From positions 1 to 64,000 of the forward strand of contig SVFK01000006.1 of the NCBI GenBank assembly GCA_015056915.1: 64,000 nt of DNA. The letters are read 5' to 3'. Positions 8,194 through 17,417 of the stretch are shown piece after piece. Numbering within the stretch: the first letter of the stretch is position 1; every line of letters begins with the position of its first letter. A program made the translations under genes and the position numbers. The notes below the pieces were generated by a model. It did no database searches, had not been told where the DNA came from, and worked only from the letters and a program-made list of their open reading frames with translations. The stretch is from Lachnospiraceae bacterium (GTDB lineage Bacteria > Bacillota > Clostridia > Lachnospirales > Lachnospiraceae).

Positions 8194-8655
8194 ATGAATA
8201 AAGTAATTCTTATGGGACGTTTAACAAGAGACCCCGAGGTGAGATATTCACAGGGTGCCAGCCAGACTGCTATTGCACGTTTTTCTATTGCAGTTGACAG
8301 AAGATTTAAGCGTGAGGGTGAGCCCGATGCTGATTTCTTTAATTGTACTGCATTTGGAAAGCAGGCAGAATTCATCGAGAGATATCTGCATAAAGGTGTA
8401 AAGGTTGTTGTTTGCGGTAGAATCCAGAATGACAATTATACCAATAAAGAAGGTCAGATGGTATACAGTGTCCGCGTAATGGTGGATGAGATTGAATTCG
8501 CAGAAAGCAAGAATGCTTCTAATAATGAAGGTGGCTTTGGCGGCTATAATGGAGGCGGTTATTCAGGCGGCAATAATGCTCCCGCTCCTTCAGGAGCAGG
8601 TGATGGTTTCATGAACATCCCTGATGGCATTGACGAAGAATTACCGTTTAACTAA
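8194..8655 (+). CDS. ssb: Single-stranded DNA-binding protein
   Basis: 153 aa. An OB-fold begins MNKVILMGRLTRDPEVRYS and extends to about residue 108. A Gly-rich flexible linker (GGFGGYNGGGYSGG) follows, then the acidic interaction tip DEELPFN, the variant of DDDIPF that recruits replication and repair partners. It lies between rpsF and rpsR, 21 bp after rpsF, so its level is tied to ribosome synthesis. Confidence 0.97.
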   Translation: MNKVILMGRLTRDPEVRYSQGASQTAIARFSIAVDRRFKREGEPDADFFNCTAFGKQAEFIERYLHKGVKVVVCGRIQNDNYTNKEGQMVYSVRVMVDEIEFAESKNASNNEGGFGGYNGGGYSGGNNAPAPSGAGDGFMNIPDGIDEELPFN

Positions 8656-8719
8656 GATTTGACAGGTCATTCGGAGGGCTTTCGAATGATATGATTTGAT
8701 TCCGATAGGAGGTAATGAC

Positions 8720-8983
8720 ATGGCTTACAATAAAGCAGAGAAATCCGATTCTCCAATGAGAAAAAAAGGCGGAATGCGCAGAAGAAAGAAAGTTTGTGTG
8801 TTCTGTGGTAAAGATAATGTTATCGATTACAAGGATACCGCTAAGTTAAAGAGATACGTATCTGAGAGAGGTAAGATTCTTCCTCGTCGTATCACCGGTA
8901 ACTGTGCTAAGCATCAGAGAGCACTGACTGTAGCTATCAAGAGAGCTCGTCACGTTGCATTGATGCCTTACGTTCAGGATTAA
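8720..8983 (+). CDS. rpsR: 30S ribosomal protein S18
   Basis: 87 aa from the ATG at 8720, which follows ATAGGAGG; the ORF track's start 24 bp upstream lacks a site. It shows the zinc-type N-terminal motif CVFCGKDN and the S18 core [19 protein letters not shown], ending [11 protein letters not shown]. It is the last gene of the operon and is followed by a strong terminator. Confidence 0.97.
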   Translation: MAYNKAEKSDSPMRKKGGMRRRKKVCVFCGKDNVIDYKDTAKLKRYVSERGKILPRRITGNCAKHQRALTVAIKRARHVALMPYVQD

Positions 8984-9000
8984 TTTTAAAGAAAATGTGT

Positions 9001-9040
9001 ATAAGACCGCGTATCTGATAAAGGATACGCGGTCTTATTT
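9001..9040 (+). terminator. rpsF-ssb-rpsR operon terminator
   Basis: A perfect 15-bp stem ATAAGACCGCGTATC / GATACGCGGTCTTAT with an 8-nt loop, followed by TTTGTTTGTT. Confidence 0.9.
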
Positions 9041-9053
9041 GTTTGTTAAGGAA

Positions 9054-10742
9054 TCAAATGGCTTGTGATTCATAATATTGCTCAAGCTGTTTTCTGCATT
9101 TGTCAAAATAAATGAATAATTCCGGATCAAAAAGACTGCCAAAAGAGTTTTTGATATAATTGTAGGTGTCATCGTAGGACATTTCATCTTTGTAGCAGCG
9201 TTTGGTTACCAAGGCATCATAGCAGTCGGCTATAGCCATAATTCGTGCTTCAAATGGGATGCTTGTTCCGGACAGCTGACAGGGGTATCCGCTTCCATCC
9301 CATTTTTCGTGATGATAACGTGCAATATTATATGCGATAGTTATCATTTCAGGTTCTTCCACACCTTCAAGAATATTTGTTACAATAGCAGCGCCCTTGT
9401 CTGTATGTGTCTTTATAATGTCAAATTCTTCCGGTGTCAGTTTATCGGGCTTACAAAGAATACTGTCGTCGATAGATATTTTTCCCAAATCATGCAGTGG
9501 AGCATATTTTACTACAGCATGGTAGAAGGAAGCGGGCAAGTCGAAGCGGTTATCTGACCGAATGGCATTAACAAGAATTTGGACCACATGGCTGGTACGG
9601 TAAATGTGACCGCCTGTGTTGCTGTCCCGATTTTCTATCATGTTACCCATGGCAAACAGTATTTTATCGTGCATGGCCACAATATGAGCAGTCTTTTCTT
9701 CTACTGATTGGGCAAGTTCTAAATTATAGTTGTTTAACAGATGAATATATTTCTCGCGGTCTGTGGTGTCTATAATTTCTAATAAATATCCGCACCTAGT
9801 TCGATTGTGATAAAGGCTCTTTAAAGTGCAGTCATAATATTTGCCGTTTTCGTGATATTTTTTTATGATTTCGACATCTTCAAATTCATCAATCCATTGA
9901 GAAATGGTTTTTAATATCAGCGATTCTTTGTTTTCAATCGGAAAATCAATTTTTAGATTGTATAAGTCGGGAAAGAAATTTGTTGCTATTTTGTTGCAAC
10001 CCAGGAAATTCTTTTTTAAATCGAATGTAACATATCCATAGGTTTGCTGCAGTTGCAGGGAATTGGAAATGGACATTTCAATATCATACATGCTTATCCG
10101 ATTGGTTATGTATAAAAATATCCATTCGCACAGGATATAAATCAGAGGCACTATTTCTATGCCTTTAGGTAATAATTTGCCGAAGAGAAACGAGAAAATA
10201 CTCAAGCAGGAAATGGCGGCAAACAGTAGCATGCTTCTGAAAGAAATGCGTTTGTGTTTAATCCGGGTATGGACAATAAGGCCTAGTACAATCAAGATAT
10301 AAGCGAAGAGTATAATGTAATATAGTGTATGCATAAAGCCATATTCTTTTTCGATATAGGATATGCCGTAGGCATGCTTTAAAACATTACTCTTATAAAA
10401 AATGTTAAGATGTCCTATGCTAAGTACGCTAGCAAACATGATAACATTAACTGTTATAACAAGAAAAGTTAATAATCGCGGAATTGTGTAATTACAAAGC
10501 CGTAAAGTGGCAAATAATATATGTGGGAGTAAAAAACAACCGCCAAAATATATGATTTTGTTAGCAAGCAGGGCAGTCTCAATATTGGTTGAGGTTGCAA
10601 GCGTCAGATAGCCTACAGTGGATATAAAAGAGATATAGAACACAACTGAAATGTTGGAGTCGGAGCGTCGGTCCTGTTTGGTGATATATATGATGAGATT
10701 TATGGCACTCAAAATGACAAGGAGAATGTAATATAAGAGCAT
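9054..10742 (-). CDS. Membrane-bound HD-GYP domain protein (c-di-GMP phosphodiesterase type)
   Basis: 562 aa from the ATG at 10742, which follows AAAGGAGG. The first ~225 residues form seven hydrophobic helices like the 7TM sensor module of some histidine kinases. A PAS-like segment follows (about 235-330), then an HD-GYP domain with HDLGK at 417-421 and [11 protein letters not shown] at 477-487. HD-GYP domains hydrolyse c-di-GMP, and the metal ligands and GYP are intact. No GGDEF or EAL domain is attached. It sits alone between rpsR and a divergent oxidoreductase, an unusual location that suggests later insertion. Confidence 0.87.
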   Translation of the reverse strand: MLLYYILLVILSAINLIIYITKQDRRSDSNISVVFYISFISTVGYLTLATSTNIETALLANKIIYFGGCFLLPHILFATLRLCNYTIPRLLTFLVITVNVIMFASVLSIGHLNIFYKSNVLKHAYGISYIEKEYGFMHTLYYIILFAYILIVLGLIVHTRIKHKRISFRSMLLFAAISCLSIFSFLFGKLLPKGIEIVPLIYILCEWIFLYITNRISMYDIEMSISNSLQLQQTYGYVTFDLKKNFLGCNKIATNFFPDLYNLKIDFPIENKESLILKTISQWIDEFEDVEIIKKYHENGKYYDCTLKSLYHNRTRCGYLLEIIDTTDREKYIHLLNNYNLELAQSVEEKTAHIVAMHDKILFAMGNMIENRDSNTGGHIYRTSHVVQILVNAIRSDNRFDLPASFYHAVVKYAPLHDLGKISIDDSILCKPDKLTPEEFDIIKTHTDKGAAIVTNILEGVEEPEMITIAYNIARYHHEKWDGSGYPCQLSGTSIPFEARIMAIADCYDALVTKRCYKDEMSYDDTYNYIKNSFGSLFDPELFIYFDKCRKQLEQYYESQAI

Positions 10743-10859
10743 ATAAGCCTCCTTTCGCATATAGAGAACAAGTTAATAAGCATGCTTTATGATAGCATGT
10801 TATAACTAAATATTCAATAATAGAGCACAAGAAATATTAAGCAGAATGGGAGAAAAGTT

Positions 10860-12227
10860 ATGGAATCATTGTGGAAGCAAGGGGTAACACTATCGGAAGG
10901 GCAGGTGCTCCAAGGGGAGATTCAAGTTCAAAATCTTATTATCGGAGGCGGGATGACGGGAATCCTGACTGCCTATTTTTTAAAGAAGAGCGGACAACAG
11001 GCTATGGTGGTTGAAGCCTCGAGCATTGCATCCGGGCAGACCCAAAATACCACAGCTAAGATTACCAGTCAGCATGGACTGATATATGAGGACATGATTC
11101 GAAACAACGGTTTTCACAGGGCGAAGGGCTATGCAGAGGCCAATGAGTGGGCCATCGGTGAATACGAAGAAATCATCAATGAAGAGGGAATTGCGTGTGA
11201 TTTTGAGAGATTACCGTCATTCTTGTATTCTACAGAGATAAAGGGAAGAGATAAATTGTTAAGAGAAGATGCAGCTGCCCAAAAGCTTGGATTGCCCACA
11301 CGCTTTTTGGAGGGAAATGTAATAAAGGAGCTTCCCTTTGAGATAACGGGAGCTGTCTGTTTTTACAAGCAGGCACAGTTTCATCCCTTGAAAGTTATAA
11401 AGAAATTGTCCGAAGGTCTTGAAATCTACGAACGCACTAATGTGTTGTCGGTAAAAGGACATAAGGTGATTACTGACAATGCTGTCATAATTGCAGAAAA
11501 TATCATATTTGCAACCCATTATCCTTTTCCTATTGTGCCGGGATTCTATTTCTTGCGTCAGCATCAGGACAGAAGCTACGTGTTGGCACTGGAAGGGAAA
11601 GGAGTTCCTAAGAAGCTTTCGGGGATGTATTATGGAATTGACGAGGGGGGACTGTCCTTTCGCAGTGCGGAAGGCAAGCTACTGTTGGGCGGAGGTTCTC
11701 ATAGAACCGGAAAGGTTAAAAGGCAGTCAAAATATGAAGGCTTTTGCTATCTGAGAGCAATGTCGGAGCGATATTATCCGGAAGGAGCAGAAGTAAGCTG
11801 CTGGGCTGCGCAGGATTGCATGCCCCATGACGGAATTCCTTTCATCGGGAAATATTCTATTTTCCGCCCATACTGGTATGTGGCAACAGGATTTCAAAAA
11901 TGGGGAATGACCTCTGCAATGATTGCGGCGAGACTTATTAGTGACAGCATTTGCGGCAAGGAAAATGCTTATCGTTCGGTATTTGCACCACAGAGGTTGC
12001 TATTTAGAGCCGGAATAAGGGATTTATGTGTGGATGTAGGAGAAAGTGTAATAGGGTTGATCAAGGGCTTTTTGGGCAAAAAGAAAAGGCGTTGCAGACA
12101 CATGGGATGTCATTTGGAGTGGAATGCCGAGGAGCAGAGCTGGGACTGTCCCTGTCATGGCTCCCGATATGACAGAAAAGGTCAACTGAAGGACAATCCG
12201 GCGCAGAGAAACATTTCCCTTTTTTGA
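10860..12227 (+). CDS. FAD-dependent oxidoreductase with C-terminal Rieske [2Fe-2S] domain
   Basis: 455 aa. An N-terminal DAO-type FAD domain shows the dinucleotide motif NLIIGGGMTGILTAYFL and VVEASSIASGQT. The C-terminal ~60 residues are a Rieske domain with C412-R-H414 and C430-P-C-H433, ending as a compact tail. Proteins of this layout occur in Bacillus and Clostridia; their substrate is generally unknown. The Rieske ligands (C-x-H, C-x-x-H) are complete. An ATGGGAGAAAAGTT sequence precedes the ATG. It stands between the HD-GYP gene and gdpP. Confidence 0.87.
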   Translation: MESLWKQGVTLSEGQVLQGEIQVQNLIIGGGMTGILTAYFLKKSGQQAMVVEASSIASGQTQNTTAKITSQHGLIYEDMIRNNGFHRAKGYAEANEWAIGEYEEIINEEGIACDFERLPSFLYSTEIKGRDKLLREDAAAQKLGLPTRFLEGNVIKELPFEITGAVCFYKQAQFHPLKVIKKLSEGLEIYERTNVLSVKGHKVITDNAVIIAENIIFATHYPFPIVPGFYFLRQHQDRSYVLALEGKGVPKKLSGMYYGIDEGGLSFRSAEGKLLLGGGSHRTGKVKRQSKYEGFCYLRAMSERYYPEGAEVSCWAAQDCMPHDGIPFIGKYSIFRPYWYVATGFQKWGMTSAMIAARLISDSICGKENAYRSVFAPQRLLFRAGIRDLCVDVGESVIGLIKGFLGKKKRRCRHMGCHLEWNAEEQSWDCPCHGSRYDRKGQLKDNPAQRNISLF

Positions 12228-12259
12228 CAAATTAAATTGTGGCATACTGCGGTGATATT

Positions 12260-12298
12260 TGGTATAATGTTCGGTAAGGGGCGTATTCTGCCCTTTTG
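12260..12298 (+). promoter_or_regulatory. gdpP upstream extended -10 promoter with following hairpin
   Basis: TGGTATAAT (12260-12268) is an extended -10 element. Straight after the predicted +1 is a short hairpin AAGGGGC/GCCCTT followed by TTTTG, which could attenuate transcription into gdpP. The hairpin is small and may be coincidental. Confidence 0.4.
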
Positions 12299-12349
12299 AC
12301 AGACATTATGCCATTTTTTCTTTGTTTCACAACCGAGAGGAAAGTATAT

Positions 12350-14401
12350 ATGAAAAAGAGAATTCGCCTGAAGGGAAGAATTAAAACTTACATAAAATTC
12401 AGTATTTATCTGGGAATATTAATGCTTGCCATTGATGCTGCTGTTTTTCTGGTGGATATTCATGCAGGTTTACTTGTGTTGGGCTTCGCAATATTTTATT
12501 GGGCAGTTACCTTGTACCTCTACTTTTATAATAAACCTGTTATTATGAATGAGCTGATTAGCTTTGCTACGGAGTATGGTCAGATTCAGAAGAAGCTTTT
12601 GCGCGATTTGGAGATTCCCTATGCGCTCTTGGACGACAGTGGTAAGGTAATCTGGACGAATACGGCGTTTGAGAATGTAGTACATCAGCCCAAGGGCTAT
12701 AATAAGTCTATTACATCACTTTTTCCGACTATTACCAGGGACCGTCTGCCGGATGATTCCGGTCTGGATGAAGCACAGTATGAGCTGCAATATGGTGATG
12801 GTGATTACGTGATTAAATTCCGCAAGATTTCCTTAAGGGAAATGGCGGAAAACAGTGATATGATTGAAGCAAAGGATTATAACGGTTATTTGATTGCGGT
12901 ATATCTTTTTGACGAGACTGCTTTGCATATTGCGCTACAGGAGGTTGATGACCAAAGTCTGGCGGTAGGAATGATATACCTGGATAATTATGAGGAAGCA
13001 CTGGAAAGTGTGGAAGAGGTGCGACGCTCCCTGCTGATTGCGTTGATTGACAGAAAGGTAAATAAGTATATTTCAGCCATTGATGGTATCAGCAAGAAGC
13101 TGGAAAAGGATAAATATTTAATTATTTTGAGAAAAAAAGCAGTTTCTCAGTTACAGGAGACAAGATTCGACTTACTTGAGGAAGTAAAAACTGTTAATAT
13201 AGGAAATGAAATGGCGGTAACCATCAGTATCGGTGTAGGTCTGGATGGCTTGACTTATGCTCAGAATTATGAGTTTGCGCGTACTGCGATTGATCTTGCC
13301 TTAGGACGTGGTGGTGACCAGGCGGTTATTAAGACTTCGGAAAGTATTACCTATTATGGTGGCAAGAGTCAGCAGGTAGAGAAAAATACCCGAGTAAAGG
13401 CGCGTGTAAAGGCACATGCCTTGAGAGAAATTATTACGGGCAAGGATAAGGTGTTGGTCATGGGACATCGTATGTCCGATGTGGACAGCTTTGGCGCTGC
13501 AGTAGGAATTTATCGTATTGCCCAGACCTTAGAGCGAAAGGCACATATCGTGTTAAATGATGTAACTACCTCTGTGCAGCCGCTGGTAGATTTATTTAAG
13601 AATAGTCCCGAATATGAAGAGGATATGATTATTAACAATCAGCAGGCCATAGAAGCGGCAGGAAGTAACACTGTGCTGGTAGTGGTGGACGTAAATAAAC
13701 CTTCCATTACGGAATGTCCCGAATTGTTGAAATATTGTAAATCAGTAGTGGTGTTGGATCATCATAGGCAGGGAACAGAAACGATTGAAAATGCCACATT
13801 ATCTTATGTGGAGCCCTATGCATCATCCGCCTGCGAAATGGTATCCGAGATTTTGCAATATACCTATGACAACATTAAGATACGTTCTGAGGAAGCGGAT
13901 TGTATGTATTCCGGTATTATGATTGATACTAATAACTTTATGACTAAGACCGGTGTGCGTACCTTTGAAGCGGCAGCATTTTTGCGCCGCAACGGTGCGG
14001 ATGTTACCCGTGTGCGGAAGCTGTTCCGTGAGGATGCCTTGGAATACAAGGCTAGGGCAGATGCTGTCAGCCAGGCAGAAATATATAAGCAGGTATTTGC
14101 GATATCCGTATGTACGGCAGATGAGTTGCCCAGTCCTACGATTATCGGAGCTCAGGCGGCTAATGAATTATTGAATATTAAAGGGATTAAAGCAAGCTTT
14201 GTACTGACAGATTATCAGGGCAAGATTTATGTCAGCGCCCGTTCCATTGACGAGGTAAATGTGCAGATTATTATGGAACGCATGGGTGGCGGCGGACATT
14301 TGAATACTGCAGCATGTCAGATGGAGGGAACCGGTCTTGCTGAGGCAATCGGTATTCTGAAAAGGACTATTGACACTATGCTTGAAAACAATGAAATTTA
14401 G
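12350..14401 (+). CDS. gdpP: Cyclic-di-AMP phosphodiesterase GdpP
   Basis: 683 aa from the ATG at 12350; an 18-codon in-frame extension in the track lacks a ribosome site. It has two N-terminal membrane helices (about 10-55), a PAS domain (LLDDSGKVIWTNTAFENV), a degenerate GGDEF domain (no GGDEF motif) and a DHH/DHHA1 module. The DHH module shows GHRMSDVDSFGAA, VLDHHRQG and GGGGHLNTAA. DHH domains of this family cleave c-di-AMP to pApA. It lies 21 bp before rplI, the conserved gdpP-rplI-dnaB order of Firmicutes. Confidence 0.95.
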   Translation: MKKRIRLKGRIKTYIKFSIYLGILMLAIDAAVFLVDIHAGLLVLGFAIFYWAVTLYLYFYNKPVIMNELISFATEYGQIQKKLLRDLEIPYALLDDSGKVIWTNTAFENVVHQPKGYNKSITSLFPTITRDRLPDDSGLDEAQYELQYGDGDYVIKFRKISLREMAENSDMIEAKDYNGYLIAVYLFDETALHIALQEVDDQSLAVGMIYLDNYEEALESVEEVRRSLLIALIDRKVNKYISAIDGISKKLEKDKYLIILRKKAVSQLQETRFDLLEEVKTVNIGNEMAVTISIGVGLDGLTYAQNYEFARTAIDLALGRGGDQAVIKTSESITYYGGKSQQVEKNTRVKARVKAHALREIITGKDKVLVMGHRMSDVDSFGAAVGIYRIAQTLERKAHIVLNDVTTSVQPLVDLFKNSPEYEEDMIINNQQAIEAAGSNTVLVVVDVNKPSITECPELLKYCKSVVVLDHHRQGTETIENATLSYVEPYASSACEMVSEILQYTYDNIKIRSEEADCMYSGIMIDTNNFMTKTGVRTFEAAAFLRRNGADVTRVRKLFREDALEYKARADAVSQAEIYKQVFAISVCTADELPSPTIIGAQAANELLNIKGIKASFVLTDYQGKIYVSARSIDEVNVQIIMERMGGGGHLNTAACQMEGTGLAEAIGILKRTIDTMLENNEI

Positions 14402-14422
14402 TCAGGAAAGGAATGACATCGG

Positions 14423-14869
14423 ATGAAGATTATTTTATTACAGGACGAGAAAAAGCTGGGTAAGAAGGGTGATATTATTGAAGCCAGCGAAGGCTATGCA
14501 AGAAATTATATTTTGCCCAAGAAGATTGGTGTAGAAGCAACCTCCAAGAATATGAACGACTTAAAGCTGCAGAAGGCAAATGAGCAAAAGATTGCACAGG
14601 AGAATCTGGATGCGGCAAAGGCTTTGGCGGCAGAGCTTGAGAATAAGCAGATTGTTGTAAAGATAAAAGGCGGTGAAAACGGTAAGGCATTCGGTTCCGT
14701 TTCTACGAAAGAAATTGCAGCAGCCTGCAAGGAACAGCACAATATTGAAATCGATAAGAAGAAGATTCAGTTACCTGAGAGCTTGAAGAATTTCGGTACA
14801 TATGAGGTGGCGATTAAGCTGCATCCTCAGGTGACCGGACAGTTGACTGTAAAGGTAGTGGAGGCTTAA
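14423..14869 (+). CDS. rplI: 50S ribosomal protein L9
   Basis: 148 aa. The N-terminal RNA-binding lobe shows the L9 signature DEKKLGKKGDIIEASEGYAR and NYILPKK. A long connecting helix (LQKANEQKIAQENLDAAKA) leads to the C-terminal lobe. It lies between gdpP and dnaB, with 1 bp between its stop and the dnaB start, suggesting translational coupling. Confidence 0.97.
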   Translation: MKIILLQDEKKLGKKGDIIEASEGYARNYILPKKIGVEATSKNMNDLKLQKANEQKIAQENLDAAKALAAELENKQIVVKIKGGENGKAFGSVSTKEIAAACKEQHNIEIDKKKIQLPESLKNFGTYEVAIKLHPQVTGQLTVKVVEA

Positions 14870-14870
14870 G

Positions 14871-16220
14871 ATGCCGGCTATGGAAGAAAACGTTATCAAG
14901 AGAATATTACCTCATAGTGTGGAAGCGGAGCAGTCTGTAATCGGTTCCATGATTATGGATAGAGAAGCTATTGTAATAGCCTCTGAATTGATTGGCGGCG
15001 ATGACTTTTACAATAAGCAGTATGGCATTATATTTGAGACCATGGTGGAATTGAACAATGAGGGAAGTCCGGTGGATCTGGTAACCCTGCAGAACAGGCT
15101 GCGGGAAAAGGATGTGCCCCCGGAGGTCAGTAGTCTGGAATTTGTGCGAGACTTGATTACAGCAGTGCCCACCTCGGCAAACATTAAGTATTATGCGAAT
15201 ATTGTGGCTGAAAAGTCTACCTTACGTCGATTAATCCGTTTGAATGAAGAAATAGCCAACACTTGTTATGCCGGCAAGGAGAATCTGGAATTTATTTTGG
15301 AGGATACCGAAAAGCGGGTGTTCCAGCTGGTACAGAGGCGCAATACAGATGATTTCGTACCAATCAGGCAGGTTGTTATGAATGCCATGGACAAGATTGA
15401 GACGGCTGCGAAGAATAAAGGAAGTGTAACAGGTATTCCTACCGGCTTTACAGACCTTGATTACCGCACCGCGGGAATGCAACCCTCTGACCTTGTGCTG
15501 ATAGCAGCGCGTCCTTCTATGGGTAAAACAGCATTTGTGTTGAATATTGCCCAGTATGTGGCTTTTAAGCAAAATCTGCCCGTAGCCATATTCAGTTTGG
15601 AAATGAGTAAGGAGCAGCTGGTAAACCGTATGTTTTCTCTGGAATCCAGTGTGGATGCCCAGAAGCTCCGTACAGGACAGTTGAATGACCAGGAATGGGA
15701 AAGATTGATTGAGAGTGCCGGTGTCATTGGACGATCCAATCTGATTATAGATGATACTCCCGGTATCAGTATATCGGAGCTTCGTTCAAAATGTAGAAAG
15801 TTTAAACTGGAGAAGGGCTTGTCCATGATTATCATTGACTACCTGCAGTTGATGTCGGGCAGTGGACGAACGGATTCCAGACAGCAGGAGATTTCGGATA
15901 TCTCTCGTGCGCTAAAGGGTGTGGCGAGAGAGCTTTCTGTGCCGGTACTGGCTTTGTCCCAGTTAAGCCGTGCAGTAGAGCAGAGACCTGATCATCGCCC
16001 CATGCTTTCAGACCTGCGTGAATCAGGAGCTATTGAGCAGGATGCGGACGTGGTTATGTTTATTTATCGTGATGACTATTATAATCATGATTCGGAAAAG
16101 AAGGGTGTTTCTGAGATTATCATTGCTAAGCAGAGAAACGGCCCTATCGGAACGGTGGAGCTGGCATGGTTGCCCGAATACACTAAATTTGCTAATCTGG
16201 AACGTTCCAGACGAGATTAA
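14871..16220 (+). CDS. dnaB: Replicative DNA helicase DnaB
   Basis: 449 aa. The N-terminal domain begins LPHSVEAEQSVIGSM. The RecA-like motor carries Walker A ARPSMGKTAF, Walker B MIIIDYLQLM and the arginine-finger region QRNGPIGTV. It is the hexameric helicase of the replication fork (DnaC in Bacillus naming). Its probable loaders, a DnaI/DnaC ATPase and DnaD, are encoded at 51-53 kb in the same window. A terminator follows. Confidence 0.97.
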   Translation: MPAMEENVIKRILPHSVEAEQSVIGSMIMDREAIVIASELIGGDDFYNKQYGIIFETMVELNNEGSPVDLVTLQNRLREKDVPPEVSSLEFVRDLITAVPTSANIKYYANIVAEKSTLRRLIRLNEEIANTCYAGKENLEFILEDTEKRVFQLVQRRNTDDFVPIRQVVMNAMDKIETAAKNKGSVTGIPTGFTDLDYRTAGMQPSDLVLIAARPSMGKTAFVLNIAQYVAFKQNLPVAIFSLEMSKEQLVNRMFSLESSVDAQKLRTGQLNDQEWERLIESAGVIGRSNLIIDDTPGISISELRSKCRKFKLEKGLSMIIIDYLQLMSGSGRTDSRQQEISDISRALKGVARELSVPVLALSQLSRAVEQRPDHRPMLSDLRESGAIEQDADVVMFIYRDDYYNHDSEKKGVSEIIIAKQRNGPIGTVELAWLPEYTKFANLERSRRD

Positions 16221-16228
16221 GACTAACG

Positions 16229-16269
16229 AAAGAGAACCGGTGCAAAAGATGCACTTGTTCTCTTTTTGT
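16229..16269 (+). terminator. Terminator after dnaB
   Basis: AAAGAGAAC pairs with GTTCTCTTT, with an inner GTGCA/TGCAC helix, followed by TTTTGTTTT. Confidence 0.8.
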
Positions 16270-16338
16270 TTTCTATAGATTCAAAATAAAAGGATATTGT
16301 GCGAAAGAAATAAGTAAAGCACAAGGAAAGGGGAAAAC

Positions 16339-17022
16339 ATGAGTAACTATTTATTGATTTCAGATGCGGCTAAGGAGGTACGAGTGGAGAGCCATGTGTT
16401 GCGTTATTGGGAGGAGGAGCTTCATCTTCCTATCAAGCGCAACGAATTGGGACACAGATATTATACGGTAGAGGACGTGGAGCGTTTTAAGCAGATTAAG
16501 AATATGAAGGAAAGGGGATTGCAATTGAAGGCAATTAAAATGATTTTGCGTGATGGCAAATTGAATGTACTTCCGCAGGTGGAAGAGAATATCGAAGGTG
16601 ATGAGGACAGGCCTCATATGGCCATCGATATTGTGGGTAGCTCAACACAAACGGGCGAAATTGTGCAGGAATCCAGAGAAGAAAAGGCTCAGAGACTGCA
16701 ATGGTTATTGCAGCAGTTAATCCGCGAAACGCTTCGCGAGAATAATCAGGAGCTTTGTCGTGATATTAAAGAAAGTATCGTAAAGGAATTGGATTACCAA
16801 TTTCGGACGCAGGAGGAGCGTGAGGAGGAGAGAGAGCTCCGTCAGGAACAACGCAATGAAGAGTATTACAGGATGATTGATGAACTTCTACGTAAGAAAA
16901 GTACAGGCAATCTATTGCGATTTCATCAGAAGGATGTGAAGCGAGAGAAGAAAAACAAGCGCAAGGCTAAAAGAAACAAAGCAAATGTGTTAAAAGGAAA
17001 AATGGAGAAGGTACTGGGGTAA
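16339..17022 (+). CDS. MerR-type HTH protein with coiled coil and basic tail (RacA-like)
   Basis: 227 aa. Residues 1-70 are a MerR winged helix (ISDAAKEVRVESHVLRYWEE, RYYTVEDVERFKQIKNMKER). Residues ~115-185 form a charged coiled coil, and the end is strongly basic (KREKKNKRKAKRNKANVLKG). This layout (HTH, coiled coil, lysine-rich tail) recalls the Bacillus chromosome-anchoring protein RacA more than effector-sensing MerR regulators. Homology to RacA is inference from architecture; it could instead be a transcription factor. It is monocistronic after dnaB, with an AAGGAAAGGGG site. Confidence 0.7.
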   Translation: MSNYLLISDAAKEVRVESHVLRYWEEELHLPIKRNELGHRYYTVEDVERFKQIKNMKERGLQLKAIKMILRDGKLNVLPQVEENIEGDEDRPHMAIDIVGSSTQTGEIVQESREEKAQRLQWLLQQLIRETLRENNQELCRDIKESIVKELDYQFRTQEEREEERELRQEQRNEEYYRMIDELLRKKSTGNLLRFHQKDVKREKKNKRKAKRNKANVLKGKMEKVLG

Positions 17023-17036
17023 GAGAAGACAAAAAG

Positions 17037-17066
17037 AAAAGACATTTCACGAATGAAATGTCTTTT
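17037..17066. terminator. Bidirectional terminator between the MerR-type gene and ferredoxin
   Basis: A perfect 12-bp stem AAAAGACATTTC / GAAATGTCTTTT with a 6-nt loop. A/T tracts on both sides let it serve both converging genes. Confidence 0.85.
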
Positions 17067-17112
17067 CATAAATACCTTTGATTCAAATGAATACAACTTA
17101 TAGGGCTGCAAA

Positions 17113-17283
17113 TTATTCCTCAGCAATAGCGCCAACAGGACACTGACCTGCGCAAGCACCGCAGCTGATGCAGGTATCTGCATTGATTTCGAATTTGCCA
17201 TCTCCCATGCTGATAGCGCCAACAGGGCACTGTGCTTCACAAGCACCACAAGCTACACATGCATCGCTAATTACAAATGCCAT
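17113..17283 (-). CDS. 2[4Fe-4S] ferredoxin
   Basis: A 56-aa clostridial-type ferredoxin with two CxxCxxCxxxCP clusters (CVACGACEAQCPVGA and CISCGACAGQCPVGA). It is a low-potential electron carrier for anaerobic metabolism. The start at 17283 follows AAGGAGG; the ORF track's N-terminal extension is not part of the protein. Dyad repeats lie upstream. Confidence 0.96.
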   Translation of the reverse strand: MAFVISDACVACGACEAQCPVGAISMGDGKFEINADTCISCGACAGQCPVGAIAEE

Positions 17284-17305
17284 AATAAAATCCTCCTTAT
17301 ATCTG

Positions 17306-17340
17306 TGTATCAAGGAATACCATTGATACAAAATTATCAA
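17306..17340 (-). promoter_or_regulatory. TTGATA/TATCAA dyads upstream of ferredoxin
   Basis: TGTATCA (17306-17312), TTGATACA (17323-17330) and TATCAA (17335-17340) form two overlapping inverted repeats within 60 bp of the ferredoxin start. TTGATA-N6-TATCAA is a perfect dyad and could be an operator. No regulator can be named. Confidence 0.4.
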
Positions 17341-17417
17341 TAACTATAATAATTGTAATACAAAAGAGCATCTATTACAAGAGTTATTTCATACAAATTC
17401 TCAATAGCCGAGCACAA

